From the NCBI GenBank assembly GCA_001600615.1, contig BCKK01000001.1:177641-241640 (forward strand): DNA of 64,000 nucleotides, read 5' to 3'. Positions 1-13,281 of the stretch are shown here, piece by piece. A program made the translations under genes and the position numbers. Source of the stretch: Dioszegia crocea. Lineage: Eukaryota > Basidiomycota > Tremellomycetes > Tremellales > Bulleribasidiaceae. The first letter of the stretch is position 1. Each line of letters begins with the position of its first letter. The notes beneath the pieces are model-generated. The model saw nothing but the letters and a program-made list of their open reading frames with translations. It was not told where the DNA came from and searched no databases.

Positions 1-41
1 TGAGCTGACCCTCCCCCGGGCTGGGGGCTGGTTTCAGAGGC

Positions 42-149
42 GGGGAGGGGAGGGGAGGGGTCCCATCAGACGCGTCAACGCGTCATATCTGGACCTTGGA
101 TAGGCGGTGATCATATTCAGGGAAGAGAGCTATTGGACGCGTGACGCGT
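42..149. promoter_or_regulatory. G-quadruplex-type run plus four ACGCGT boxes
   Basis: Four GGGG runs separated by single A bases lie at 42-60. Four exact ACGCGT hexamers follow at 70, 78, 137 and 144, in two closely spaced pairs. ACGCGT is the MluI cell-cycle box bound by MBF (Mbp1/Swi6) in fungi. The SUB2 gene ends at 384 and reads toward this side, so the boxes more likely serve a gene left of the window. That assignment is inference. Confidence 0.5.
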
Positions 150-383
150 TTTCTACTGAGGGGCGGGCTCTGACGTGGCTTTAGCTAGTCCTGACCTTGC
201 CATGGCCACCTTGGATTCACCATGGCATTGCTACTAGCTATAGCTTTGCATTCACGGAACATTCCATACTCTTGGATATGGGGCTATATATCTCTTTAAG
301 GGTTCTCAACAACTTTCACGCCTCCCCCCCCCCCCCCTTACTTTTCCCGGTCTTCTCCATTCCGCCTTGCCCATGTCTCCGCT
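150..383. other. Intergenic, 3' flank of SUB2
   Basis: No gene is supported here. It holds the downstream flank of SUB2 and a 14-base C homopolymer at 324-337. Short open frames that run through it are out of frame with SUB2 and overlap its last exon. Confidence 0.5.
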
Positions 384-2389
<2,006 letters not shown>

Positions 2390-2994
2390 TTTGTTTTTGT
2401 ATGAGGCTGCATCGTGAGCCTTGATTCTTGGGTTTTGCGAGCGAGTGTACGCACTGTTGAGAAGGGTGTAGAATAGGGTAGAGTATAGATGAGAGGTATG
2501 GAACAAAGGGGAGAGAACGCTGACAACAACCCGCGGCGGCGGCAATACCTCACAACCACGGCGGCGATTCCCGAGAGTGGCACTTGCTAATGTGGGGGGA
2601 GTGACTAAAGGTTAACTTGTTGACAGGGTGTACGTAAGGCCCTCATTTTCCGCTTCGGGGAATTTTGCGCTCAGTGGCCAAAGTCCGCCTGCCGTCCGCC
2701 TCCCTGACCTCCCCCTTCCCACCCCACGCTATATTTACCGCAATCAGCAGCTGCCAGCTGTCACCGAGTCCAGATCCCCTTGCACACACCGTCAGCGCAC
2801 AGACTTCCGCTTGCTTGGCTACTCGGCTCGGCTCAACTCTCAGCCGTCAACGCGTGAGCCGTGACTCTGATCGCCGCCAATCAGGCCTTCGCTTCAGGAA
2901 CAAAGGACCCCTTCTCTCAGACTGGGGTGAGCAATCTTATCTAATCTGATAGGCTCCCAGGCTGATCCCATAGGTCTGCTCTGCTCCGAACCTC
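2390..2994. promoter_or_regulatory. Divergent SUB2/SNF5 promoter region
   Basis: About 605 bp separate the two divergent starts, so this region must carry both promoters. Pyrimidine-rich tracts, a CTATATTTA element near 2729 on the SNF5 side and one ACGCGT box at 2850 are visible. No further gene is supported. Confidence 0.5.
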
Positions 2995-3529
2995 ATGTCC
3001 AACCCTCAGCCCCACTCTCAGCAGTCCTACGGTCAATATGCCCAAATGTCCTACCCTCCTCAACAGCCACAATACAATCAGGCCGGACCTGGACCTAGTA
3101 CAATGCAGCAAATGCAAATGCAGGCTCAACTGCAGATGCAAATGCAAATGCAGATGTCTGGGCAGCAGCAGTCATATCAGCCCCAACCCCAGCCCCAAGC
3201 CCAATCTCAACAACAGGGGATAACGCCACAGCACATGGCGGCGTTTCAGGCTATGCGACAGGCGAACGGTCAGGGTCAAATGTCAATGCAGCAGATGCAG
3301 ATGGCCTTGGGGCAATTACAGGCACAGGCGCAGAATGGGAATGGGAATGGACCGGGAGCGGCACAGGCTCAGGCGTTTCTCATGGCGATGAGAGATCGTC
3401 AATTTCAAAATAACGGTCAACATCAACAACAACAACAAAATCGACCGCCTATGCCATCGTCGAACCCCAACCCACCGCCAATGGGTATGGGCCAGATGCA
3501 CCCTACGGCTCGAATGCAGCAGTACATCC

Positions 3530-3566
<37 letters not shown>

Positions 3567-6500
3567 GTCCATGTCGCCCGATGTTGCCAGGGTGCAGCAG
3601 ATGCAATTGGCCCAATCTGGCTCACCGGCACATTCATCACCCCGTCAACCTCCCTTTGGGCAGGGCAACATGCCCCCTCCACCCTTACCGGCACCTACAC
3701 CTGTCGCTCAGGCTCAGGCTACACCTCCCCAACCCCAAAATACTCGCTTTACACCTACCCCTACCCAACTCCAAGCTATTGCCGCACAGCAACAGCGTAC
3801 AATGTCAGATCCGGGTTTCCAGGGGATGCCACCTGCGCAACAGCAGATACAATTGACAATGATCCAACATCGGATGATGTCAATGTTTGCGCAGCAGCAT
3901 CCTCAGCCTTCACCGGGTGGGACGTCCGTTCCCAGCCCCTCGCAGATCCAAGGGCAGGGCCAGGGTCAATCCCCTTACTCTTCCTTACCATCACATATGG
4001 CTCCTCGTCCTTCTTCAGCTGCAAGTCAGCGCGCGCCAAGTCCTAGGCAAACCACACCGGGACCGCAATCGCCATTGACCCACGCGCCTACTCCTCCTCA
4101 GACTGGGCCCAGTCCTAGTGCACCTTCCCCCCCATTACCCCCTCGATCCCTGTCCATCCCCAATACCAACACCAACACCGAGCCGCAAACCCCACGCCTC
4201 CCCTGGGATCCTGCCGACTTCCCATTTGATCCCCGCCTCCTCCTTTCATTCCCACATATGAGTGACCCCAAATGGCGAGCCGAGATGCAGGCCAAGAATC
4301 CCGGCATGGTCCTTGCGGTCACGCATGCAAGTGTGTTGATGCAGCAAGGGAAAGTAGGGAAGGATGTTTTGGAACGGATGCAGCAGGCTTTGGCGGCATT
4401 ACGGACTGCCGTCACTGAAGCGAATCCGTCAAAGCCTAGCGCTATGGGTCCTCCGGCCTGGATACCACCTACAACTGCTCCTGCCCCTACTCCAACCACT
4501 CAACCCGTACCCACTCGCCAAGGCTCAATATCTTCTGTCCCTGTTCGAGAGTGGGAAACGGCCCTTCGTCCGACAATGCCATTCACAGGTATAACCCCTC
4601 TTCCTGCCGATCCTGTACCTGCCAACAACCCCGCTCCGGCCGATTTCGACCCTACTTTCGGCGGTCTCTTACCACCTGTATCTAAAGTCCAAGCGGGCGA
4701 TATACGCCGTTGGCTCGATGCGGATAAAGCCTATCTGGGTAACTTTGACGCAAGGAAGAAGAATGTTCAGGGTAAAATGATGAATTGGGCCAAGGAGAGT
4801 GATATGGGGACGCCATGGTGGATGATGAGGAAGGGTGAGGTGCAGGAACGTAGGGGTTCAGGATGTAAGATTATATGGCCGGACGAGAAGGAGCGTGAGC
4901 GAGGAAGGGTGTTGACTCGGGCAGTGGGCAGAATGAGACGAGAGATTAGATTGTAAGTTTGGCTCAAGGGTGAGCTGATGCTTTAGTTCGCCGAGGCAGC
5001 TTAAGGCAATGGCGGAGGTTGAAGATCATGTTATTCCGATCCGGCTTGATATTGAGGAAGGTCAGCATAAGTTGAAGGACACGTTTATGTGGAATTGTGC
5101 AGGTATGTCTGAGGTTAGGATGAGGCTGATGGTAGATACGGTTGTTTCACCTGACCTCTTTGCGCAAAGTTTGTGCGATGATTTCAACCTACCCGTACAG
5201 GTGTTTGCGCCAAAGATCGTAGCGGCTATAGGGGATAAAGTGAAGGAATATCGAGATCAGGTGATGCCGCTTGAGCCGAAGCATGAGGGGACGGGTGGAC
5301 GATTAGAGGAAGGTGGAGAAGAATGGGGTGTGTGGCAGAGGTTTAGGGAAGAGATGATGCGGGATGATGAGAGTGAGGATACGGAAGAAGTACGGACGGA
5401 TGAAGGTAGACGGACGGAACCCGGTGTGATGGTGGTTGGCGAAGACGTACCCGTTACGGTGGAAGAAGCTATGAAAGTTTGGGATGGTCAAGGATTGGGT
5501 GTTGACGATATGCGGATTTTAATCAAGGTGAGCATTTGGGCTGGGTGGGGACTGATGATTAGGTGGATATTATGGTTGGAACGCAAAATTTATCCGATAC
5601 GTTCGAATGGGATCTTTCATCCACCGTTACACCGGAAGAATTCGCCTTATCCTATACAGCCGAATTAGGACTTAATGGAGAGTTTGCGTAAGTTTCCCTT
5701 GACACCCCCGCTAATGGCAGAACGGCACTAGCGCACGATATCCACGAACAAATCCTCGTACATAAACGTTGCCTATTCCTCGTGGGTCATTACCCCGGTT
5801 CAGGCTATGTGGTAGATGATGAAGTCCGATCTTCATTCCTTCCTCCCCTCTCTACCGTCTTACGCCGTGAAGAAGTCGCAATGTCGACCTTTACACCCAT
5901 CTTTACGAACTATACCGAAGAGGACGTGGCGGTTATTGAGAGGGAAAGGGAGAAGGATTCCAAGCGGAAACGACGAGCAACGAGGGCTAGGCGAGGAATC
6001 ATTTTACCCGACAGAGAACCTGTTAAGACCCATCGGACGTTGCTTAATCCGCTTGGGTCCAATGGGCTCGTTTCGGCTCTTAAACCCGAAGAGGCCCTTC
6101 CGGCTCCGCATGGTCATGCCCATCCGACCTCTCGGCGAGCGGCAGCCATTACTGCACAGGCGAATATCAATTTGCTTTCGCAAGATCTGCCTATTCCCGA
6201 ACGGGCCCCGCCGAGTCCTTTACCAGTGGTCACTCAGGGTAAAAGAGGGAGAGGGTGGAAAGGTGGTAGAGGCGGATTGTCTAGGGCTAGTCCGGCAGCA
6301 GGGAGGGAAGGAACGGCGGATGCGTCAGGTCCAAACCAAGGTCCAGGCGGAACACCCAATATGGTATCTGTCGTTCCGTCGGTATTCCAACCGCCTACTT
6401 TACCCGCTGTGCCCACTCTTAAACGGGCATTAGGGGAAGAAGCTCAAGAGCCGATTGCTCGGAAGAGGTTCGCAGGCGAAGAATCGACAGATGTGAAACC

Positions 6501-7330
6501 TACGATTCATATCAACCCGGGACCCCATCCGACCATTAGCCGAAGTAGGCTGAATGGGGATGGATCAACAGCGACCAGTCGATCTGAATCGGGTAGTCGA
6601 TCACCTGAAAAACGACGCGGATCTACACCAAGGATTACACTTACCGTACCGAGGAGAAGGGTCGTAGGGGATGATGAGGATTCAAGTTCTAATTCGGATT
6701 CGTCAGATTCTGACGAGTCGGAATCAGCAGGTGGTCAAAAGAAAAGGAGGAGGAAATCGGGTACTCCAGTTCTGCATGCGCCTGCGCCAATGACGACGAT
6801 CAAACTCTCACCTTCTGCCGCTGGGAGATTGAGCGCGCCGATGCCTGCTGTAACGCCGGTTCAGACTCCTACGCCTACACCCCCACCATTCTTGCTAGCG
6901 CAGGTCCCGCCGGGTGTGGTTACCCCCGAGTGGTTCCTCCGTGCGGAAGCAGAGACGAAGAGTCGGTATCCCAAGGATATGTTTATTGTGGTGCCGAAGG
7001 GTAAGGTCGAGCAGGGGCAGGCGGTAGAGTGGAGATTGAGGTGTATCGATTGGTGAGTTGGCCGTGAAGGTTGGGCTTCGTGTGGAGGGTTGAGATGGGA
7101 AGGGTGGAAGTTAGGAAGGCGGATAGATGGTGGGTTTGGAGGGAATGGTGCTTGATGGATACAAGGGGCTAGGGGATGGGGTCGATATCGTGGATTTCAG
7201 CTAACTCCGCAGTCCTGGTAAAATCTACAACCTCGGCCCAGGGGATAGCTTTGCGAATTATGAAGTACATCTCAAGAACCGGGCGCATATCAGTAATCGG
7301 GAGAAGAGGGAGAGTGGGGGTGGGGCCTAG
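2995..7330 (+). CDS. SNF5: SWI/SNF chromatin-remodelling subunit Snf5 (SMARCB1/INI1 family)
   Basis: This is a core subunit of the SWI/SNF nucleosome remodeller. The first roughly 250 residues are Gln/Met/Pro-rich, with a long CAA tract. The SNF5 domain follows in two repeats: VIPIRLDIEEGQHKLKDTF with LFAQSLCDDFNLP, then IKVDIMVGTQNLSDTFEWD with TPEEFALSY. A basic/Ser-rich tail ends with a conserved C-terminal block (CPGKIYNLGPGDSF, then EVHLKNR). Introns proved by codon continuity are 4953-4986 (34 nt), 5528-5562 (35), 5688-5720 (33) and 7053-7212 (160). If the last intron is retained, a TGA overlapping its 5' splice site removes the conserved C-terminus. The large Q-rich N-terminus favours Snf5 over Sfh1. 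Confidence 0.93.
3529..3567 (+). repeat. CAA/CAG trinucleotide tract coding polyglutamine
   Basis: An almost pure run of CAA codons ending in CAG lies in the SNF5 Q-rich region and encodes about 13 consecutive glutamines. Such tracts vary in length between strains. Confidence 0.9.
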
Positions 7331-7645
7331 GTGCGAGTGGGGGTTGAGGGGAGTATCAAGATGGGGGAGTGATGGGTGAGGTGGTGAGATCCTGGGAGAA
7401 GATTTAGTCTATATTTAATGGTATTAGTTCTGTAATAGCGGGCGGTCTGGGCGTGTAAGGCTACTACGAGCTACGCTGTGCAGTCGTCACCCTTCAAAGC
7501 TGAGGACCAGTACCATGTAACAGGCCATCTGCTGCCACTTGCCACCCACCGGTCTTGTCCGACCTCGCCTCCACTTGGCACAGCTCCGCCACCCCTTCCC
7601 AAGAGTACCTTCTCCTCTTAACCTCATATTTACAACTAGTACACC
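7331..7645. other. Intergenic between SNF5 and next gene
   Basis: This holds the 3' flank of SNF5 and the promoter of the gene at 7646. A pyrimidine-rich stretch precedes that start. No further gene is supported. Confidence 0.5.
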
Positions 7646-8895
7646 ATGTCCCACTCTGGCCCCTCTACCCGACCTGCCGCGGCCGCGCACACCCGCCTCT
7701 CACCCTCATTCCACCCAACCCCCCTTTCCCCCCACTCACCCCGCTCCATCCCCACCTCTCCCATCCTCGTCCAGCCCCTTCCCTCCATATCCACCCTGAC
7801 CGCTGAATCCAAACAACACTCCGAAGCCGAACTTCAGCGCCAGGTCGCTCAGCGTAAACGCGAGCGAGACCTTGCCGAGGCATTACAAGAACAACAATGG
7901 AGCGTGGAGCGGTTGGCTGTAAGGGACGACATGGGTTCTTGGGGTTCATTACGCCGTACCAAGGGTAAAGAGCGTGCCTCTTCGGAGGGAACCACAACGG
8001 CAGCCTTTCAACGCCCTCCTCAGGCGTATGAGCTATATCAAGCTATTGATCGGAAAGATATCGACTTCATCATGAGGGTCCGAGATCATGCGTTTCATTT
8101 ACTCCTTCAGAAGAATGCGGGTCAATTCCCGATTCTATATGCTGCGAGGATTGGACCTGGGCATAGAGATATTGTTATACTGCTTATTGGGGCATTGTCG
8201 CGATATGTCAATCAGCTAGACGAAGGGGAGTTTGAGAATAAGGAAACGAGGAATACGTTGAAGGCTTTGAGGTCAAATGTGAGTTACCAAGCGCACTGCA
8301 TATCGGCTGAACTGACTCTACAGTTGAAGCTGGCGATAGATAACGCACTCCTTCCTGGAGATTCCCCACACCTCCTCTCATCCTACCTCCAAGTCCTCAT
8401 CATGTCAGAGGGCGACACGTGGATCTTGAAGGCGGTATATGAAGTCTCACTCCTCCTTCGAGATCCGGATTCTAAACCCGTTTCAGCGGCAGAAGAGATG
8501 GTTAGGGGATTCTGTACGAAGGAATTACGGGGTGTGAGTGGGGGTGTAGGGGATGTGGAGGAGTATATAGCCAATGCGGCGTTGGATCTGGTCATTATGG
8601 CAACGTGGAGTTTGGTAGCTGGGCAGATTGAGGCGGAGATATTACCGGTGAGCTAGCACATATGTGTCATCTTATGAAATGTCAAGCTGACTTGTAGACT
8701 TATACGTTTGCTCGAGATCTCAGGACATGGACGATGTTGTGTGAAGCGATGGATACGAATCAGGATAGGATGGGAAAGGTGCCTGCCAGGCTGAGGAAGT
8801 TGTTGGGGCAGCTGAGAGAGCTGGCGGGGGATAGCAAGAAGGGCGTCAGGGGTAGATTGAGGGATTTGGCCGAGGCGGTGGATCTGGAAGGGTGA
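7646..8895 (+). CDS. Unrecognised soluble protein with Pro-rich N-terminus
   Basis: I do not recognise a family. The ATG at 7646 opens a Ser/Pro/His-rich N-terminus of about 50 residues. A charged helical stretch rich in Glu, Arg and Gln (about residues 55-100) follows, then a mostly helical globular part including AYELYQAIDRKDIDFIMRV and FPILYAARIGPGHRDI, loosely like an ankyrin-type helix pair. Two introns are likely: 8281-8325 (45 nt, in frame and without a stop, so retention would only insert 15 residues) and 8648-8697. The frame after the second intron closes at TGA 8893-8895, but that stop overlaps a GTGAGC that could be another donor, so the C-terminus may be longer. No signal peptide or membrane segment is visible. 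Confidence 0.7.
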
Positions 8896-9311
8896 GCTCT
8901 AGGGTGGGCAAAGGGATCATCGGACGTCAATTGTAAGCTGAGCTCAAGCGTGGAACAAACTGATCCGGGACTGATCCGGGAGTAAAGGGCTGACGCTTCA
9001 GATAAGCACCTTGCCAACTGTCGTCAACATCACCTCACGTCTCATGGTGCCGGTCAAGAGGTCGTAACTATTCAGAAGGGACACTTCCCATTCTGTCAAT
9101 GCTCAATCGCCACGACTTGTATCGCTCGACCTTGACGCTGTCTAAACTTGTATCCATGTATGTACAGAAGACTGACTCGGGATATGATATGTACACTCAT
9201 CAAGAACACTTCCATACTGATCTCCGCCTTCGTCATCGCGCCTGTCCCTGCTGAAACACCTTCCTCAAAACACGGTCTTCGATCCCTGGTAAACTCCGCC
9301 ACTTGGCCCCG
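8896..9311. other. Convergent intergenic region
   Basis: This lies between the convergent genes ending at 8895 and 9312. It contains a short direct repeat (ACTGATCCGGGA, then CTGATCCGGGAG near 8959-8983). No gene is supported. Confidence 0.4.
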
Positions 9312-10010
9312 TCACGCTTCACAGATCGAGTGGCCTTCCTTAATACAACCGTCAGCCGCATTCACATCACAAGCGCTAAACTCACAGCCATCGATGGTGA
9401 TCGGCGCTTCCGAGGAACCTGGCACTGGATCGGCTTTGGTGATCGGAGCGAGCCTGCTGTAAGCCATACACGTCCCTGAGTGGATGACAGTCTTGGTCCC
9501 CGGATCCACCCTTCCTCTCCCCAAACCTGGTTTACCCTCGTCATCGTCAATCTTCTCGAAGCCCACCAAAATCTCTTGCTCCTCATCATGGTCCTGGGTG
9601 AAATAGAGGCCGGACGCCATCCCATCCTCGATTCCCAAGGACACCCAAACATCGTTGGGACATTGTTGGGTAGACACATGCGTGTAATTGTCGCCAAGGG
9701 GGATTGGCTTCCTCGCCCGGGACGAAACTTTCTCCGTCCGATTTCCGGTCAATGTCCTGCTGATCCACTGCGGCGCTGCTTCGATAAGCTCTTCATCCCC
9801 CGACTCGTGAGCCTCCAGAAAGGTTTTGGCATCCTCTTCGGAAGCGAATTCAAGTGTTCGCTTGAAGGTGAAAGTCCCGGCGCGCAGCAGTTGGAAGCCC
9901 TTCCAAATCAAGACCTTGTAGTCGGGGCGACCCATGGGGCGGGCAGCAAGCCCGAGGCTGCGCTCAGTCTCAGTCACACTGAATTTGGAGCAAAGTTCGT
10001 GGCGGCCCAT
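9312..10010 (-). CDS. Unknown protein, member 1 of a local three-gene family
   Basis: The protein is about 230 residues from ATG 10010 and is of unknown function. It resembles the next two genes on the same strand. All three share a block of the form hydrophobic-T-L-x-F-x(4-6)-A-(K/R/E), here FKRTLEFASEEDAKTFLEAH, and then a THVSTxxxPxxVW-like segment. No signal peptide or membrane helix is evident. Near the C-terminus the codons GGC T are followed by GTGAGTTTAGC and later by a CTGAC/AG pair, so a final intron is possible; the terminal 25 residues are therefore uncertain. The similarity between family members is weak but runs in the same order. Confidence 0.6.
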   Translation of the reverse strand: MGRHELCSKFSVTETERSLGLAARPMGRPDYKVLIWKGFQLLRAGTFTFKRTLEFASEEDAKTFLEAHESGDEELIEAAPQWISRTLTGNRTEKVSSRARKPIPLGDNYTHVSTQQCPNDVWVSLGIEDGMASGLYFTQDHDEEQEILVGFEKIDDDEGKPGLGRGRVDPGTKTVIHSGTCMAYSRLAPITKADPVPGSSEAPITIDGCEFSACDVNAADGCIKEGHSICEA

Positions 10011-10729
10011 GGTATGTCGTGGAGGATGTAGAGGAAGTGGAGAGAGAGGGACGGATCACCGCGAGCTGACATTGATCCTACGGCTGAAAGAGAAAGGATG
10101 AATTTTGGTAAAGGGATCGTACTAGGTCTCGGCCTTGCGGCGATAGCTGACCGAGGAGCGATGTGGCACTATCAACTGATAGCCTAATGTCAGACTCCTT
10201 GGTCCCAGATGCACAGGGGAACATTGTCTCGGTGCGACGGATGACTCCACGCATACAGAGTTACATATCCAATTATCACAGTTGATTCGGTTGAACGCAT
10301 CGAGCACGTCGCCACCACTTGCCACTTCTTCAAGGTGGTGTGCATGAGTTTTTATATCCTGTCTCTCAAGAAAGGGTACTGAGCCACAAGTCTCATGGAG
10401 TATCCAGATGACAGGGTGTGAGAGGCAAGTCTCGGCGATCTCGTCGACCATATGCGCTTTGTACGCACATCAAGTCCTCTAATGCAATGCCACCTATCGA
10501 TCACTTTATCGCCCGACCGGACGCAGCCGTTAGTACAGCTTATGAGGTTTCACTCATGTTGCACTCAGGACTTGTATGATTCATATCGCGACACTGCATA
10601 CCCGCCTACATCCACGGATTTTCCGCTCCATGGCCCCTTCACGCCGACTCAGGGCTACTCGTACATCCAACACACTTCGCCTATCCTCCATCCCTATAAC
10701 TTGGGCCCTGTCTGCACTCACGACCCGAT
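10011..10729. other. Intergenic between family members 1 and 2
   Basis: This holds the leader of the gene at 9312-10010 and the 3' flank of the next family member. A minus-strand open frame at 10122-10451 begins with ATG, but its composition is uneven and it has no recognisable motif, so I do not call it. Confidence 0.4.
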
Positions 10730-11477
10730 TCACCCGCACTTGGCCTTCTAGAGACAGTCAGCTAGAGAACGGATCACATTTTGATGAACTCACCGTCCTG
10801 TCCACCAAACAACTAGTCTTACCAAACCTGCTGAAGGGAACATATTCACCATCTACAGGATAATCCTCATCTCCACTCATCTCGTATTCTGAAGCACTGA
10901 CACCACTCTCACTCGGCCGACCTTTGACCTGAATCGTTCGTCCAACGGTACTATCCACCTCTTCCTCAGTCACGAATCCGCTCCAGAGCTCACACTCGTA
11001 ATCGCGAATGATCGCGTGTCCCTTGACCGACACTTTCCGCGGTACAAATTGCCGGAGAGCAAGGAGCTCCCTGAAGCGCCCTTTCTCGAAAGTCCCAGTT
11101 GTCGTAATATTGATGCCACGCACATCATCACCCTTTTGAGTCCACACTGTGTGAGTGGGCGAGTCTCTTGTCGAGACATGTTCAAATGGTTCCTTGCGCA
11201 CGCCGTCGCTGGGAGTGACAGACGTCAGCGGATAAACCTCCCATATCCTCTCGAGGAAGTCTGGCGCTTCTTCAGGATCCCGCTTGGAGTGCTCCCTTGC
11301 TTTCGAGGGGGTGTCGAAAGTCAGGGTACATCTGACAAACCACCTGTCGCCGGACCGCATCAGCGTGTATCCTGCACTCTTTGGGTCTGATGTCTTTGTT
11401 GAGGTTGCAACACCGAGACCCAGCTGTCTCTCGCCAGGTCCCAGGCGGTGAAGAGGGTTTGTCGTGGGCGGGGGCAT
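10730..11477 (-). CDS. Unknown protein, member 2 of the local family
   Basis: The first ATG in the frame is at 11477 (MPPPTTNPLHRLGPG). The protein has the family block as RWFVRCTLTFDTPSKAREH and the later block as FEHVSTRDSPTHTVW, matching member 1 (THVSTQQCPNDVW) in order. A GTGAGT donor near the end, with an AGCTGAC...TCTAG acceptor, joins to a short last exon KAKCG and a stop at 10730. If that intron is not used, translation ends at 10758 instead. The last-exon bases AAGGCCAAGTG resemble the tail of member 1 (GAAGGCCACTCG), which supports the splice and the common origin. Function is unknown. Confidence 0.6.
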
Positions 11478-11878
11478 GGCGTTGCTGGTTGCGCTACTTG
11501 AGGTGTGAGAAGTGGCGGAGTGGCGAGACAAATCGGCGAGGCCGTTCAAGTATACAGGTCAGGTGGTGAAAGGAGCGTCAAGCCTGAATGGATCATTATC
11601 TGCTTGATCTATCTGGGGTTGCTAGTGTGTTCTACGCTGAGCCGAGAGGGATATCATAGCCTGTCTAGTGTCCGACCTTCAATTGCTGGTGAGCCAACAA
11701 CGGGTCGGCGCCTGATGTTTATCAGTAAATGTGAGTAGAAAGTGATCATATCGACAATCGATATACATTCCAACTGTCAATAAGGACAGGCGTCGACCGC
11801 GAGGGACAGACCAGAGATGCATAGTTAGAAGGCAGGTCAGAGCAAGGGGTGGGGGTTCGCCCGTTGTGCCACTCAGGG
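11478..11878. other. Intergenic between family members 2 and 3
   Basis: The region holds the promoter of member 2 and the 3' flank of member 3. It includes an imperfect palindrome around 11746-11768 (ATATCGACAATCGATAT). Nothing else is supported. Confidence 0.4.
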
Positions 11879-12850
11879 TTACGTTTGATACCAGAGTCCA
11901 TCTAAGCCCTGATAGACCTGCCCTGGAACGGATTGATGATTGGTGGTCAAGCTCGGATATTGGAACGTCTGGTCGAGCGTCTCTTGCTGGAGGTGGTCAG
12001 GAAACAAGGTATCGATCTCGGCGAACTGCAGCTGGGCGTCTGCGTCTGCAGCTGTGTTGGGATCGTAGAGTGGATAATATGGTGGTGGGGCAAGATGCTC
12101 TTGCGCTGGAATGAACGACATTAAGTCGTTCGGCGCATGGGCGGAGGGCTGGAGGATATTCTGGGCGTAAGGGTTGTGGTCATCGACCAGACTTTGAGTC
12201 GAGGCTTGATACGAGCTCCCAGTCGATTTCCTATCACGCCGCTCCCGATCCACGCGTTTAGCCATGTTGGCAGCGTAGTCAGATACCGGCGCCGTGGGTA
12301 CCTCAGCCTTGTTACCATACAGGTCGCCGATGTACGAGATCCCTACCCGCCACGGGCGTTCGTCATCACCGCCCATCGAATACGCCGTCACATCGCCGCG
12401 AGACATGTTGTACAGGGCATGACAAGATCTGCCCTCCAGGGCGGAAAATTGCACACCGATCGTTCTGCAGGTAGGCTCGGAATCGGCTTCGTCTTCCGAT
12501 GTCTTGGGCGCCACCTCGCTATGCGACTTCACCACATGTGTCGCCCAGTCCATTGGAAGAACCATACCGGTTTCGGTTCGACCATGATTCCGTTCGTACG
12601 CATCCACCCCTTCGCCCTGCATGAACCACGCCTTTCCCAGCACCGAAGAGCCATGATCCGTCGGATTGGCGGCGAAGTTTTCAGCTGACTGCCGGTCGAA
12701 AAACTCAAGTACGAGAGCGGCGACACATTGACCGAATACGCGAGTCGGGAAGTAGCTGATGGTGGGCGTGGATTTGTGTGGGCATGGAATGATACCGAGG
12801 TCATTCTCGTCGGGGATGAAACCAGTCTTGGGGACAATGCTTATTCCCAT
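11879..12850 (-). CDS. Unknown protein, member 3 of the local family
   Basis: The open frame extends to an ATG at 13105, but the part above 12850 is low in information and unlike the relatives. I therefore start at ATG 12850 (MGISIVPKTGF), which gives about 320 residues. The family block appears as CVAALVLEFFDRQSAENFAANP, followed by WATHVVKSHSEV and RTIGVQFSALEGRSC. Compared with members 1 and 2 it has an added C-terminal tail of about 120 residues, rich in Ala, Gln, Asp, Pro and Tyr and probably disordered. No catalytic motif, signal or membrane segment is visible. Confidence 0.6.
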   Translation of the reverse strand: MGISIVPKTGFIPDENDLGIIPCPHKSTPTISYFPTRVFGQCVAALVLEFFDRQSAENFAANPTDHGSSVLGKAWFMQGEGVDAYERNHGRTETGMVLPMDWATHVVKSHSEVAPKTSEDEADSEPTCRTIGVQFSALEGRSCHALYNMSRGDVTAYSMGGDDERPWRVGISYIGDLYGNKAEVPTAPVSDYAANMAKRVDRERRDRKSTGSSYQASTQSLVDDHNPYAQNILQPSAHAPNDLMSFIPAQEHLAPPPYYPLYDPNTAADADAQLQFAEIDTLFPDHLQQETLDQTFQYPSLTTNHQSVPGQVYQGLDGLWYQT

Positions 12851-13281
12851 CGAAAGCAGATGTGGATGATATGAGTGGAGCTTGGGAGACTTGCTGCGGT
12901 GTATTTGATGTAACTCGAGAGGGTGAGGTACTGAGTGAAAGAGCGCTGGCTGGATTGCCTCTGCATACTGAGGACGGAGTCCAAACCATACAAAGGATGG
13001 CAGCCGGGGTTTTGGCGATAATCCCGGTATGGCGCCGAGTCGTTGCGCGTTTACAAGTGTGAGTGTCAGCAATCGAGGGGATGGACGTTGAAGGTGCGAT
13101 GACATGGTTGCATTGTATATATATTATGACTCTGCATCTTCTAACATTAGCCCGATCCGTAAGAGAACTTACGGATTACATAGGTCTTGACATCAAGGGC
13201 TTGGCCAAGACTGAGTCATAGTAGAGTTTGGCCTGATTGTACATTTCCTGAGATTAGCACAATCTAGACCACAACTCACTG
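12851..13281. other. Leader of family member 3 and MRP51 3' flank
   Basis: The minus-strand frame of member 3 stays open to 13105 and might be translated. Beyond that the sequence holds an AT-richer stretch (TATATATATTATG near 13115) and the downstream flank of MRP51. No separate gene is supported. Confidence 0.4.

Noticed and set aside
10122..10451. 109-residue minus-strand frame between family members 1 and 2
   Set aside because: It starts with ATG, but no motif, paralogue or splice context supports it.
12851..13105. N-terminal extension of family member 3 to ATG 13105
   Set aside because: The added residues are low in information and absent from the relatives. ATG 12850 fits better, though the longer form is not excluded.
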